Below, piece after piece: positions 35,318-44,472 of a stretch of DNA of 64,000 nucleotides. The notes under the pieces were generated by a model. The model was not told the origin of the DNA, did no database searches, and saw only the letters and a list, made by a program, of their open reading frames with translations. Origin of the DNA: CAG-492 sp045643465 (GTDB taxonomy: Bacteria > Bacillota > Clostridia > TANB77 > CAG-508); the NCBI GenBank assembly GCA_045643465.1, contig JAZUKV010000021.1, positions 62,001 through 126,000 on the forward strand, given 5' to 3'. Made by a program: the position numbers and the translations under genes. The stretch's first letter is position 1. Each line of letters begins with the position of its first letter.

Positions 35318-35785
35318 TTGGCAAATATAGAAGAAAAAATTGAAAATAGAGTATCTCCAATCATAGAAGATTTAGGATACAAACTATATGATGTTCAATA
35401 TGCAAAAGAAGGAAAAGATTATTTTTTGAGAATTTTTATTGAAAAAGAAAATGGAGAAATAGATTTAAATGATTGCGAAACAGTTAATAATGCGATAACA
35501 GATATTTTAGATGAAGATGATTATATAAAAGAGCAATATTTTTTAGAAGTTTCATCCACAGGTGTGGAGAAATTGATTAGAAAAGAAAAGCATATGCAAG
35601 AAAATTTAAATGAAATAGTTACTATAAATTTATTTAAACCAATAGATGGAAGTAAAGAATATATAGGTAAATTAACAGAATTTAATGATCAAATTTTAAA
35701 AATAGAATTGGAAGATGAAACAATTTTAGAATTAGAAAGAAAAAATATATCATTAATAAAAAAATATTATGATTGGAATAAATAA
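35318..35785 (+). CDS. rimP: ribosome maturation factor RimP
   Basis: A 155-residue protein that helps assemble the 30S subunit. It has the family pattern: an ISPIIEDLGYKLYDVQY-like start and LEVSSTGVEKLIR in the middle. The frame runs on upstream to 35213, but AAGGAGG at 35302-35308 sets the TTG at 35318, giving the normal RimP length. First gene of the operon. Confidence 0.93.
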   Translation: MANIEEKIENRVSPIIEDLGYKLYDVQYAKEGKDYFLRIFIEKENGEIDLNDCETVNNAITDILDEDDYIKEQYFLEVSSTGVEKLIRKEKHMQENLNEIVTINLFKPIDGSKEYIGKLTEFNDQILKIELEDETILELERKNISLIKKYYDWNK

Positions 35786-35801
35786 GGGGGAATTATAAAA
35801 A

Positions 35802-36950
35802 ATGAAAAAAGAAGAAAAAGCAAAACAAAGCAAATTAATAAATAGTAAGGAACTAATATTAGCATTAGAAGATTTAGAAAAAGAAAAAGGAATTAAAAAA
35901 GATTATATGTTGGAGTCAATAGAAACAGCTCTAGTTACAGCATATAAAAGAAATTATGATTCAAATTCAGAGAATGTCAAAGTTGTTATGAATTCTGAAA
36001 GCGGAGAAATACATGTTTATGCTGAAAAATTAGTTGTTGAAACAGTTGAAGATGACAAAATAGAAATCAATTTAGCAGATGCACAAAAAATTAATAAGAA
36101 ATTAACTTTAGGAGATACTGCACAAATAGAAATTATACCAAGGGATTTTGGAAGAATAGCAGCACAAACTGCTAAGCAAGTTATTATTCAAAAAATAAGA
36201 GAAGCATCAAGAAATGTTTTATTTGATGAATTTTCAGATAGAAAAGGTGAAATTGTTTCTGGATTAATTCAAAAAGCTGATAGTGGAATTGTTGTTGTTG
36301 ATTTAGGAAAGTTAGAAGGAGTTATGCCTTTAAAAGAGCAAATTGCTACAGAAACATATAAAGTTAATGATAAGATTAGAGCTTATATTATGAATGTCGA
36401 AAGAGGAGTTAAAGGTGCTCCACAAGTAATTATATCAAGAGCAAATGCAGATTTTGTTAGAAAATTATTTGAATTAGAAATACCGGAAATATTTGAGGGA
36501 GTTATTGAAATAAAAAGTGTTTCAAGAGATCCAGGTAGTAGAAGTAAAGTTGCAGTATATTCTCCAGATGAGAACATTGATCCAGTAGGATCTTGCGTAG
36601 GTCAAAAAGGTATAAGAATTCAAAATATAATTAATGAGTTAAGTGGTGAGAAAATTGATGTAATAGAATGGAACGCTGATCCTTCAATATACATATCAGC
36701 AGCATTATTACCAGCTCAAGTATTAGCAGTTGATATAAGTGAAGATGAAAAATTTGCACAAGTAATAGTTCCAGATGATCAACTATCATTAGCTATTGGA
36801 AAATCAGGTCAAAATGTTAGATTAGCAGCTAAACTTACAAATTGGAAAATTGATATAAAAAGCGAATCTCAATTTAGAAAAATGATAGAAGAAAAGAATG
36901 CAGAAGAATATGCTGACACAGAAAACGATGAAGAGCCTATAGAAGAATAA
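35802..36950 (+). CDS. nusA: transcription termination/antitermination factor NusA
   Basis: A 382-residue protein with the N-terminal RNA polymerase-binding domain (residues about 15-130, YMLESIETALVTAYKRNY), an S1 domain (about 145-215) and two KH domains (about 230-360) with VGQKGIRIQNIINELSGEK. It lacks the C-terminal acidic repeats of E. coli NusA, as is usual in Firmicutes. The tail is acidic. NusA modulates pausing and couples transcription to ribosome control. Confidence 0.96.
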   Translation: MKKEEKAKQSKLINSKELILALEDLEKEKGIKKDYMLESIETALVTAYKRNYDSNSENVKVVMNSESGEIHVYAEKLVVETVEDDKIEINLADAQKINKKLTLGDTAQIEIIPRDFGRIAAQTAKQVIIQKIREASRNVLFDEFSDRKGEIVSGLIQKADSGIVVVDLGKLEGVMPLKEQIATETYKVNDKIRAYIMNVERGVKGAPQVIISRANADFVRKLFELEIPEIFEGVIEIKSVSRDPGSRSKVAVYSPDENIDPVGSCVGQKGIRIQNIINELSGEKIDVIEWNADPSIYISAALLPAQVLAVDISEDEKFAQVIVPDDQLSLAIGKSGQNVRLAAKLTNWKIDIKSESQFRKMIEEKNAEEYADTENDEEPIEE

Positions 36951-36989
36951 TATTAAAAATTTGTATGAATACAATAGGAAGTGATTAAA

Positions 36990-37253
36990 TTGAAAAAAAT
37001 ACCACAAAGAACTTGTTTAGGTTGCAATGTTCAAAAAAATAAAAATGAATTGATAAGAATAGTTATGAATAAAGAAGGCAAAATTTTTATTGATAAAACT
37101 GGTAAAGCTAATGGTAGAGGTGCATATATATGTGATAATCCAGAGTGCTTAGAGAAATTAATAAAATCTAAAAGATTAGAAAGAAATTTTGATACAACAA
37201 TAAATAGTGAAATTTATGAGGGGTTACGAAATGAAATTATAAAGAAAAATTAA
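36990..37253 (+). CDS. rnpM: RNase P modulator RnpM (YlxR, DUF448)
   Basis: An 87-residue protein with the family signature PQRTCLGC near the start and GRGAYICDN in the middle. YlxR/RnpM binds RNase P RNA and also affects transcription in Bacillus. GGAAGTGA at 36977-36984 favours TTG at 36990; a GTG at 36981 overlaps the ribosome site. The usual ylxQ (an L7Ae-like protein) that follows this gene is absent, since infB starts 20 bases on. Confidence 0.9.
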   Translation: MKKIPQRTCLGCNVQKNKNELIRIVMNKEGKIFIDKTGKANGRGAYICDNPECLEKLIKSKRLERNFDTTINSEIYEGLRNEIIKKN

Positions 37254-37273
37254 TATTATGGGGGTGAAAGCTA

Positions 37274-40200
37274 TTGGCAAAGATTAAAATTCATGAAATA
37301 GCAAAAAAATTAAATCTAACCAGTAAAGATGTTTTGGAGAAAGCATTAGAATTAGGGATTGATGCTAAAAGCCATTTAAGTTCAATAGAGGATAATGAAG
37401 CAAAGATATTGGAACAAAAATTAACTGAAAAAACATCTAGCAAATCTAAAATTGAAAGCAATCAACAAGGAAAGAAAGAAATAAAAAAGGATAAGGAGAA
37501 AAAGAAAGAAAGTACTCCTGTGATTATAAGAAGAGAAGTTATTCTTTCAGAAGAAAATAATCAAGAAAAAGAAAATAAGAAAAATGAAAATAAACAAAAT
37601 ATAGGATTTGTTGAGAGAAAGAAAAATCAAAATTATAATATAGTTTATAGAAATAAACAGCAAAAACCTATGACTGTTAATGAATTATTTGGAATAAAAG
37701 ATAAGAAGAAAGAAGAAGAGCAAAAGAAACAAGAAGAAGAACGATTAAGAAAAGAAGAAGAAGCTAAGAAAATAGCAGAAGCTAAAAAAATAGCAGAACA
37801 AAATGAAAAAGAGCGAAAAGAGCTTGAAAACAATATTATAAAGGAGAAAACTGAAAAAACTGAAAATATAAATATGGATGCAACAGTTAAGAAAGAAATC
37901 AATAAAAGTGAAAATAGCTATGAAAGCAGAAAAAATTATAATAATTCTATGAATAATAGATATAATAATGATGGAAATAACAAATATAATAACGATAACA
38001 GAAATAGCAGATTTAATGCGGATAACAAAATTAATAATAGATATAATGCTGACGGCTCTAATAAATTTAATTCAGATCGAAACAATAAATATAATAACAA
38101 CGGGGAAAGAAAGTTTAATAATAGAGATGGAAATCAAGTAAATAATAATTATAAGAATAATAGATATAATAATGATGGAAATAACAGATTTAATAATAAT
38201 GGTAGATACAATAATAATCAAAATAAAGCTTTAGATGATAAGGGGATTGATAAAAATATCAAAAACATTATGTCTACAGAAATTGTAGAAAAAGAGTCTC
38301 AAAGGGATTATACAAGTAAATCTATAGATAAAGCAAAACAAAATAAATTTGAAGAAAATAAAGCTAATATCAATGCTAAAAAAGCAACTAAAAATAGAAA
38401 ACAAGATAGATTTTCTGAATTTGATGGTGGAAAATTAAAAGATTTAAAACAAGTAGATAAATTATCTCATATGTTTAATGAACAAGATGGTGGAATGCTT
38501 GATTATTATGATTTGACAACTGAAAGAGGAAAAAGAAATAAGAAAAAAATAAATAAAAATGATGAAGAAAGAAATAAACAAAAAATATTCCAATTAACAG
38601 AAATCACAATTCCAGAAAATATATCTGTTAAAGATTTAGCAATTGAGTTAAAGAAAACTAGTGGAGAAGTTATTACAAAATTAATGAGTCTAGGAATAAT
38701 GGCTACAATAAACAATGATTTAGATTTTGATACAGCTTATTTAGTAGCAAGTGAATTTGGAGTTAATGCAACAAAAAAAGAAGTTGTAAACGAAGAAGAT
38801 GTATTATTTGATGAATCAGAAGATAGAGATGAAGATTTATTACCAAGACCACCAGTTGTTGTTGTTATGGGTCACGTTGATCATGGTAAAACTTCTTTAC
38901 TTGATGCTATTAGAAAAACTAATGTTATTGAAGGTGAAGCAGGTGGAATTACACAACATATAGGTGCTTATAAAGTAAATGTAAATGGACGTGAAATTAC
39001 TTTCTTAGATACACCAGGACATGAAGCTTTTACAAGTATGAGAGCAAGGGGGGCTCAAATTACAGATATAGCTATATTAGTTGTTGCCGCTGATGATGGT
39101 GTTATGCCTCAAACAGTTGAAGCTATTAATCATGCTAAAGCAGCAGAAATTCCAATTATAGTTGCTGTTAATAAAATAGATTTACCAAATGCCAATATAG
39201 ATAAAATTAAACAAGATTTAATGCAATATGAATTAGTATCTGAAGAATGGGGAGGAGATACAATATTTGTTCCAATATCTGCTAAGAAAGGTTTAAATAT
39301 TAATAACTTATTAGAAATGGTATTATTAGTTGCAGATATGAAAGAGCTAAAAGCAAATCCTAACAAACAATCAAAAGGTGCTGTTATCGAAGCTAGATTA
39401 GATAAAGCTAAAGGTCCAATTGCATCAATACTTGTTCAACGTGGTACTTTAGATGTTGGTGATACAATTGTTGTTGGTACATCTATTGGTAGAATTAGAG
39501 CTATGAAAAATGATAGAGGTCAAAGCGTAAAAGAAGCTGGACCATCAACTCCTGTTGAAGTTATGGGATTGACAGAGCTACCAGAAGCTGGTGATACTTT
39601 CTATGAAGTTAAAAATGAAAAAATGGCTAAACATTTAATAGAAAAGAGAAAACTTCAAGAGAGAGAAAAATCATTAAATAATAATAGTGTTGTTACATTA
39701 AATAATTTATTTGAAAAAATGGCTAGTGATGATTTAAAACAATTAAACTTAATTGTAAAAGCAGATGTTCAAGGTTCTGCAGAAGCTATAAAACAATCAT
39801 TAGAGAAATTATCAAATGATGAAGTTAAGGTAAAAGTAATCCACTCTGTAGCTGGAGCTGTTAATGAATCAGATGTTCAACTTGCTAAAGCAGCAAAAGC
39901 TATAATCATAGCATTTAATGTTAGACCTGTTGGATCAGCTAAAGAAGTGGCTGAAAAAGAGGGAGTAGAAATAAAACAATATTCTATAATTTATAAAGCT
40001 TTAGAAGATGTTGAAGCTGCAATGAAAGGATTATTAGATCCTATATTTGAAGAAAAAGTTATAGGTAATGCATTAGTAAGACAGACATTCAAAGTTTCAA
40101 GTGTTGGAACAATTGCAGGATGTTTTGTAACAGATGGTAAAATTGAAAGAAATGCTGGAGTTAGAGTTATTCGTGAAGCTGTTGTTATTCATGAAGGTAA

Positions 40201-40342
40201 ACTTGCTTCATTAAAGAGATTTAAAGATGATGTTAAAGAAGTTACAAAAGGATATGAGTGTGGATGTCAAATTGAGAATTATAATGATCTTAAGGAAGAT
40301 GACGTTATAGAATTCTTTGTAATGGAAGAAGTTAAAAGATAA
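37274..40342 (+). CDS. infB: translation initiation factor IF-2
   Basis: A 1022-residue GTPase that places initiator tRNA in the P site. An N-terminal IF2_N module (KIHEIAKKLNLTSKDVLEKA) is followed by a Lys/Glu linker and a striking Asn-rich segment (about residues 220-320, built of NNRYNNDGNN-like units). A second IF2_N-like part precedes the G domain (GHVDHGKTS, DTPGHEAF, NKIDLP) and the C-terminal fMet-binding domains. The start is TTG after GGGGGTGA. The long low-complexity linker makes it longer than Bacillus IF-2. Confidence 0.96.
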   Translation: MAKIKIHEIAKKLNLTSKDVLEKALELGIDAKSHLSSIEDNEAKILEQKLTEKTSSKSKIESNQQGKKEIKKDKEKKKESTPVIIRREVILSEENNQEKENKKNENKQNIGFVERKKNQNYNIVYRNKQQKPMTVNELFGIKDKKKEEEQKKQEEERLRKEEEAKKIAEAKKIAEQNEKERKELENNIIKEKTEKTENINMDATVKKEINKSENSYESRKNYNNSMNNRYNNDGNNKYNNDNRNSRFNADNKINNRYNADGSNKFNSDRNNKYNNNGERKFNNRDGNQVNNNYKNNRYNNDGNNRFNNNGRYNNNQNKALDDKGIDKNIKNIMSTEIVEKESQRDYTSKSIDKAKQNKFEENKANINAKKATKNRKQDRFSEFDGGKLKDLKQVDKLSHMFNEQDGGMLDYYDLTTERGKRNKKKINKNDEERNKQKIFQLTEITIPENISVKDLAIELKKTSGEVITKLMSLGIMATINNDLDFDTAYLVASEFGVNATKKEVVNEEDVLFDESEDRDEDLLPRPPVVVVMGHVDHGKTSLLDAIRKTNVIEGEAGGITQHIGAYKVNVNGREITFLDTPGHEAFTSMRARGAQITDIAILVVAADDGVMPQTVEAINHAKAAEIPIIVAVNKIDLPNANIDKIKQDLMQYELVSEEWGGDTIFVPISAKKGLNINNLLEMVLLVADMKELKANPNKQSKGAVIEARLDKAKGPIASILVQRGTLDVGDTIVVGTSIGRIRAMKNDRGQSVKEAGPSTPVEVMGLTELPEAGDTFYEVKNEKMAKHLIEKRKLQEREKSLNNNSVVTLNNLFEKMASDDLKQLNLIVKADVQGSAEAIKQSLEKLSNDEVKVKVIHSVAGAVNESDVQLAKAAKAIIIAFNVRPVGSAKEVAEKEGVEIKQYSIIYKALEDVEAAMKGLLDPIFEEKVIGNALVRQTFKVSSVGTIAGCFVTDGKIERNAGVRVIREAVVIHEGKLASLKRFKDDVKEVTKGYECGCQIENYNDLKEDDVIEFFVMEEVKR

Positions 40343-40345
40343 TTT

Positions 40346-40391
40346 GTGGTTGGGACAGGAGTTGATATAAAAATTATCTCCTGACCAATTA
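40346..40391 (+). promoter_or_regulatory. imperfect hairpin between infB and rbfA
   Basis: TTGG-CAGGAG and CTCCTG-CCAA form an imperfect stem with internal mismatch across a 16-base loop. It includes a CAGGAG that could otherwise act as a ribosome site. No U-tract follows. Confidence 0.4.
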
Positions 40392-40415
40392 ACAGTTAAA
40401 TAGAAAGGAAAGCGT

Positions 40416-40772
40416 ATGGCAAAAAACGAAACTAGGTTAAATAGAATAAATGAAGAGCTAAAAAAAGAGATTAGCCACGTACTAACATTTGAATTGAAAA
40501 ATCCAAATGTTACAGGTTTATTAAGTGTAACTAGAGCTAAGATAACACCTGATTTTAAATATGCAAAAGTTTACGTAAGTGTTTTAAATTCTAAAAATCT
40601 AGATAAAACTATGCAAGGATTGAAAGACTCAGCTGGTTTTATAAGAAGTCAAATAGCAAAAACAATTAATTTAAGAATAACACCAGAGCTAGTTTTTGAA
40701 TTAGATGATTCTGTTGAATACGGAATGAGAATTGATAATATATTAAAAGAAATTAAAGGTAAAAATAGTTAA
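40416..40772 (+). CDS. rbfA: 30S ribosome-binding factor A
   Basis: A 118-residue KH-like assembly factor for the 30S subunit. It has RINEELKKEISHVLTFELKN and ends around ITPELVFELDDSVEYGMRI, the standard C-terminal motif. AAAGGAAAG precedes the ATG. Sixteen bases separate it from the next gene. Confidence 0.93.
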   Translation: MAKNETRLNRINEELKKEISHVLTFELKNPNVTGLLSVTRAKITPDFKYAKVYVSVLNSKNLDKTMQGLKDSAGFIRSQIAKTINLRITPELVFELDDSVEYGMRIDNILKEIKGKNS

Positions 40773-40787
40773 AAGAAAGAAGGATAC

Positions 40788-41747
40788 ATGGGAACTTTAG
40801 AGGAAATTTTTGAAAAGATTAAAAATGCTGAAACTATTGTTATTTTGACACATGAGAATCCTGACGGTGATGCAGTTGGAAGTAGTTTAGCATTGTATAA
40901 TGGATTAAAATTTTTTGGTAAAAATAAAGTAGATGTAATAATACCAGAATGTCCAAAAACATTTTTATTTTTGCCAGGAGCGGATGAGATAAAAAAAGAA
41001 TCTGATATCGAAAATTATGATTTAGCAATTGCTATTGATTGTTCAAATATAGAAATGCTAAATGGAGGAGATAGATATTTCGAAAATGCAGATAATACAG
41101 TTGTTATAGATCATCATAGCACTAACACAATGTATGGAGATCTTAATTTTGTAAATCCAGATGCTCCTGCTTGTGCAGAAGTTATGATTGTAGCATTAGA
41201 AAAGTTTGAAATGGAAATCGACAAGAGAATAGGTACATGTTTATTAGTAGGAATTATAACAGATACAGGTGGATTCAAATATCAAGGTGTTACAGCAGAA
41301 ACATTTGAGTTTGTAGCAGAGCTTCTAAATAAGGGGGTTAATGTTTCTGATACATATAGAAAAGTCTTACAAGTTAAAACAAAATCAGCATATGAGTTAG
41401 GAAGAATTGCTAATAATAGATTAGAATTTTTAGAGGATGGAAAAATAGCATTTACATATTTAACTTTAGAGGATTATGAGAATTATAATGCTAGTTATGG
41501 AGATCATGAAGGTATAGTTGATTTTGGTAGAGATGTAGAAGGTGTTGAAGTTTCAATTTTCATTAGAGAAATAAAAGGAAAAGGCTTAAAAGTTTCATTA
41601 AGATCTAACGAAAAAGTGGATGTTGATGATATTGCTTTATTATATGGAGGAGGAGGCCATCCAAAGGCAGCAGGTTTTTCTACAAATGATGATTTTGAAA
41701 CAATAAAATTTAAAATAATAAATGAAGTAAAACGAAATTTGGAATAA
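40788..41747 (+). CDS. nrnA: DHH-family oligoribonuclease/pAp phosphatase
   Basis: A 319-residue enzyme. The DHH domain has THENPDGDAVGSSLAL, AIDCSN and the VVIDHHSTN motif, with the metal-binding Asp and His residues. The DHHA1 part ends GGGGHPKAAGFS. NrnA degrades short RNAs and 3'-phosphoadenosine 5'-phosphate. Its place between rbfA and truB is the usual Firmicutes order. AGAAGGA site. Confidence 0.93.
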   Translation: MGTLEEIFEKIKNAETIVILTHENPDGDAVGSSLALYNGLKFFGKNKVDVIIPECPKTFLFLPGADEIKKESDIENYDLAIAIDCSNIEMLNGGDRYFENADNTVVIDHHSTNTMYGDLNFVNPDAPACAEVMIVALEKFEMEIDKRIGTCLLVGIITDTGGFKYQGVTAETFEFVAELLNKGVNVSDTYRKVLQVKTKSAYELGRIANNRLEFLEDGKIAFTYLTLEDYENYNASYGDHEGIVDFGRDVEGVEVSIFIREIKGKGLKVSLRSNEKVDVDDIALLYGGGGHPKAAGFSTNDDFETIKFKIINEVKRNLE

Positions 41748-41756
41748 AGGAAAATT

Positions 41757-42638
41757 ATGGATGGAATAATTATTATAAATAAGCCGAAAGGTTTTACATC
41801 AAATAATATAGTAAATAAGGTAAAACATTTGCTTAATACAAAAGTGGGTCATACAGGAACGTTAGACCCAAATGCAACAGGTGTTTTGCCTTTACTATTA
41901 GGCCAAGGGACAAAATTTTCAAAATATTTAATAAATCATGATAAGAAATATTGTGCTGAACTTAAATTAGGAATTAAAACTACTACTGCAGATATAGAAG
42001 GAGAAGTAGTCGAAGAGCAAAATATTAATAAAGATATATTTGATAAGGCATATATAAATGATATATTAAATAGTTTTATTGGTAAGCAGATTCAAACACC
42101 ACCAGTTTATTCTGCAATAAAAATAAATGGAAAGAAGTTATATGAATATGCTAGAAATGGTTTGGAAGTAGAAGTTCCTAAAAGAGCAATAGAAATATAT
42201 AATATAGAATTAGTTGAATTTGATAAAGAAAAAAATTTAATTGTTTTTAATGTTGAATGTTCAAAGGGGACATATATTAGATCTTTATGTGAAGATATGG
42301 CAGAAAAATTAGGTACTATTGGGTATATGGAAAATCTTAATAGGCTTGTTGTAGGAAATTTTAAGATTGAAGATTCAGTGACAATTGATGAACTAGAAAA
42401 TAATAAAAATGATAATGAATGGATTAAAAATCACATTATCACATTGGAGCAATTATGCAGTAGCAAAGGAAAATATATATTAAAAAATGATGATATCCAT
42501 AAATTTATAAATGGTGTTAAATTGCATTGCGATTTACAAGATGGAGTTTATGCTGTTTATAATAATGATATGTTTGTTGGTAGTGGATATGTAGAGCATA
42601 AAACTATTAAAAGAGATATTGTAATAAATGAAAGGTAG
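41757..42638 (+). CDS. truB: tRNA pseudouridine(55) synthase
   Basis: A 293-residue enzyme making pseudouridine 55 in the T-loop. It opens GIIIINKPKGFTSNNIVNKV and has HTGTLDPNATGVLPLLLGQ, whose Asp is the catalytic residue, and the CSKGTYIRSLCEDM motif. It has the usual C-terminal PUA-like part. The gene normally next to it, ribF, is not present here. Confidence 0.95.
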   Translation: MDGIIIINKPKGFTSNNIVNKVKHLLNTKVGHTGTLDPNATGVLPLLLGQGTKFSKYLINHDKKYCAELKLGIKTTTADIEGEVVEEQNINKDIFDKAYINDILNSFIGKQIQTPPVYSAIKINGKKLYEYARNGLEVEVPKRAIEIYNIELVEFDKEKNLIVFNVECSKGTYIRSLCEDMAEKLGTIGYMENLNRLVVGNFKIEDSVTIDELENNKNDNEWIKNHIITLEQLCSSKGKYILKNDDIHKFINGVKLHCDLQDGVYAVYNNDMFVGSGYVEHKTIKRDIVINER

Positions 42639-42646
42639 GGATTTTT

Positions 42647-43207
42647 ATGTATCTTATAGTAGGACTTGGAAATCCAGAATCAGATTATGCAAGAACAAGG
42701 CATAACATGGGTGTAGATGTTGTAAATCAATTAGCAGATAAATATAAAATTGCTATTTCACGTGAGAAGTTTAATGGATTATATGGTACAGGAGAAATTG
42801 AAGGTGAAAAAGTTATAATATTAAAACCACAAACTTTTATGAATTTAAGTGGTGACAGTGTAATTGAATTTGTTAATTTTTATAAAATAGATTTAAAAAA
42901 TGTTATAGTTGTTTATGATGATATAGATACAGATCCAGGTAAAATTAGAATAAGATCAAAAGGTGGACCGGGAACGCATAATGGTATGAAGTCTGTAGTA
43001 GCTAGATTAAATTCAGAAGATTTTCCAAGAGTTAGAGTTGGAATTGGAATGCCTGAATTTAAGCATGATTTAATAAATTATGTAATTGGCAATATTAATG
43101 ATGAAGATTATGAAGTTTTACAACAAGGAATACAAAAAGCTTCAGAAGCAGTTTCGTCAATAATTAAAGATGGAATAGGAAATGCAATGAATAAATATAA
43201 TGGATAA
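42647..43207 (+). CDS. pth: peptidyl-tRNA hydrolase
   Basis: A 186-residue enzyme that frees tRNA from dropped peptidyl-tRNA. The catalytic His is in RTRHNMG, and the LKPQTFMNLSG and SKGGPGTHNGMKS motifs follow in order. Its ribosome site is a weak AGGGATTTTT. It follows truB by eight bases. Confidence 0.96.
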   Translation: MYLIVGLGNPESDYARTRHNMGVDVVNQLADKYKIAISREKFNGLYGTGEIEGEKVIILKPQTFMNLSGDSVIEFVNFYKIDLKNVIVVYDDIDTDPGKIRIRSKGGPGTHNGMKSVVARLNSEDFPRVRVGIGMPEFKHDLINYVIGNINDEDYEVLQQGIQKASEAVSSIIKDGIGNAMNKYNG

Positions 43208-43254
43208 ATTATAAAAATTTGATATTCCTAGATATAGCGGTTTACGGAGGCAAA

Positions 43255-44427
43255 ATGAGGGAAATTTTAATAAATAGTGACAATGAAAAAAATAATATAG
43301 TAATAACAGAAGATGGAAAAGTAATAGAAAAATATCAAGAATATAATGAAAACAGAACAATAGAAGGAAATATTTACTTAGGAAAGGTAGTAAGTGTTCT
43401 TGCAGGAATGCAAGCTGCTTTTGTGGATATTGGAGAAGAAAAAAATGCTTTTCTACATATAAAAGATATTTTACCGAAAGTAAGTGAAGTAACAGGAAAT
43501 AAGAATGAAAAAATAAGTAAATCAGATATTAAAAAATTTGTAAAAGTTGGTATGCCTATTATAGTTCAAGTAAAAAAAGACAAAGTTGAGACAAAGGGTG
43601 CCAGAATTTCTACTAATTTAAATATACCAGGTAAATATATGGCAATAGTATCAAATTCAAAATTTGTTACGATTTCTAGTAAAATCGAAGATGAAAAAGA
43701 AGCAATTCGACTAAAATCAATAGTTAAGAAAAACAATAAATCAGAAAATGGATTTATTGTTAGAACTGCAGCAGTTGGAAAATCAGAGCATATTCTTGTT
43801 GATGAACAAAAATCATTAGAGCTAGTGTATGAAAATATTTTGAAAAATGCAGATAAATGTATAAAACAAAATCAATATCCAACTAAGTTATATGAAACAG
43901 GTGGTATTATAAATAAAATATTACTTGGATTAGTTGAAAATGTTGAGAAAATTATTGTTAATAACGAAAATATATTTGATTTTATAATGAATGAGTATCC
44001 AGAGGCTAAAGAAAAATTACAAATTAATAATGATGCATTTTCTGACAATATAAAGGCACAAGTTGAAAAGTTGAAAAATAGAAAAATATGGCTTAATTGT
44101 GGTGGTTTTATAACTATAGATAAAACTGAAGCATTAACAGCAATAGATGTTAATACAGGGAAATATACAGGGAATGACAGTTTAGAAAAAACTGTATTAA
44201 AAGTTAATGAAGAAGCTACTGTAGAAATTGCTAAACAATTAAAAGCTAGAGATATTGGCGGAATTATAATTGTCGATTATATTGATATGGAAGAAAAAGA
44301 AAGTGAAGAGATAATTGTAAAATTATTGGAAAAAGAGCTAAAAAAAGATAGAGCGAAAACTCAAGTTATTGGTTTTACGCCATTACATTTGTTGGAAATG
44401 ACAAGAAAACATTTATATAGTAATTAA
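43255..44427 (+). CDS. rng: ribonuclease E/G, short form without zinc-link
   Basis: About 390 residues. It has the S1 part (GNIYLGKVVSVLAGMQAAFV), the 5'-sensor and the catalytic DNase I-like part with LTAIDVNTGKYTG, whose Asp binds Mg2+. In E. coli RNase G the EMTRKR segment is followed by a zinc-link CxxC and a small domain; here the protein stops seven residues after EMTRK. It therefore lacks the zinc-link that joins dimers into tetramers. A GGAGG at 43245-43249 fixes the ATG at 43255; the frame opens at 43219. Confidence 0.88.
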   Translation: MREILINSDNEKNNIVITEDGKVIEKYQEYNENRTIEGNIYLGKVVSVLAGMQAAFVDIGEEKNAFLHIKDILPKVSEVTGNKNEKISKSDIKKFVKVGMPIIVQVKKDKVETKGARISTNLNIPGKYMAIVSNSKFVTISSKIEDEKEAIRLKSIVKKNNKSENGFIVRTAAVGKSEHILVDEQKSLELVYENILKNADKCIKQNQYPTKLYETGGIINKILLGLVENVEKIIVNNENIFDFIMNEYPEAKEKLQINNDAFSDNIKAQVEKLKNRKIWLNCGGFITIDKTEALTAIDVNTGKYTGNDSLEKTVLKVNEEATVEIAKQLKARDIGGIIIVDYIDMEEKESEEIIVKLLEKELKKDRAKTQVIGFTPLHLLEMTRKHLYSN

Positions 44428-44472
44428 TTTGAGTTAAAAAGAATTGATATGTAACTTAGAAGGAGAGATTAT

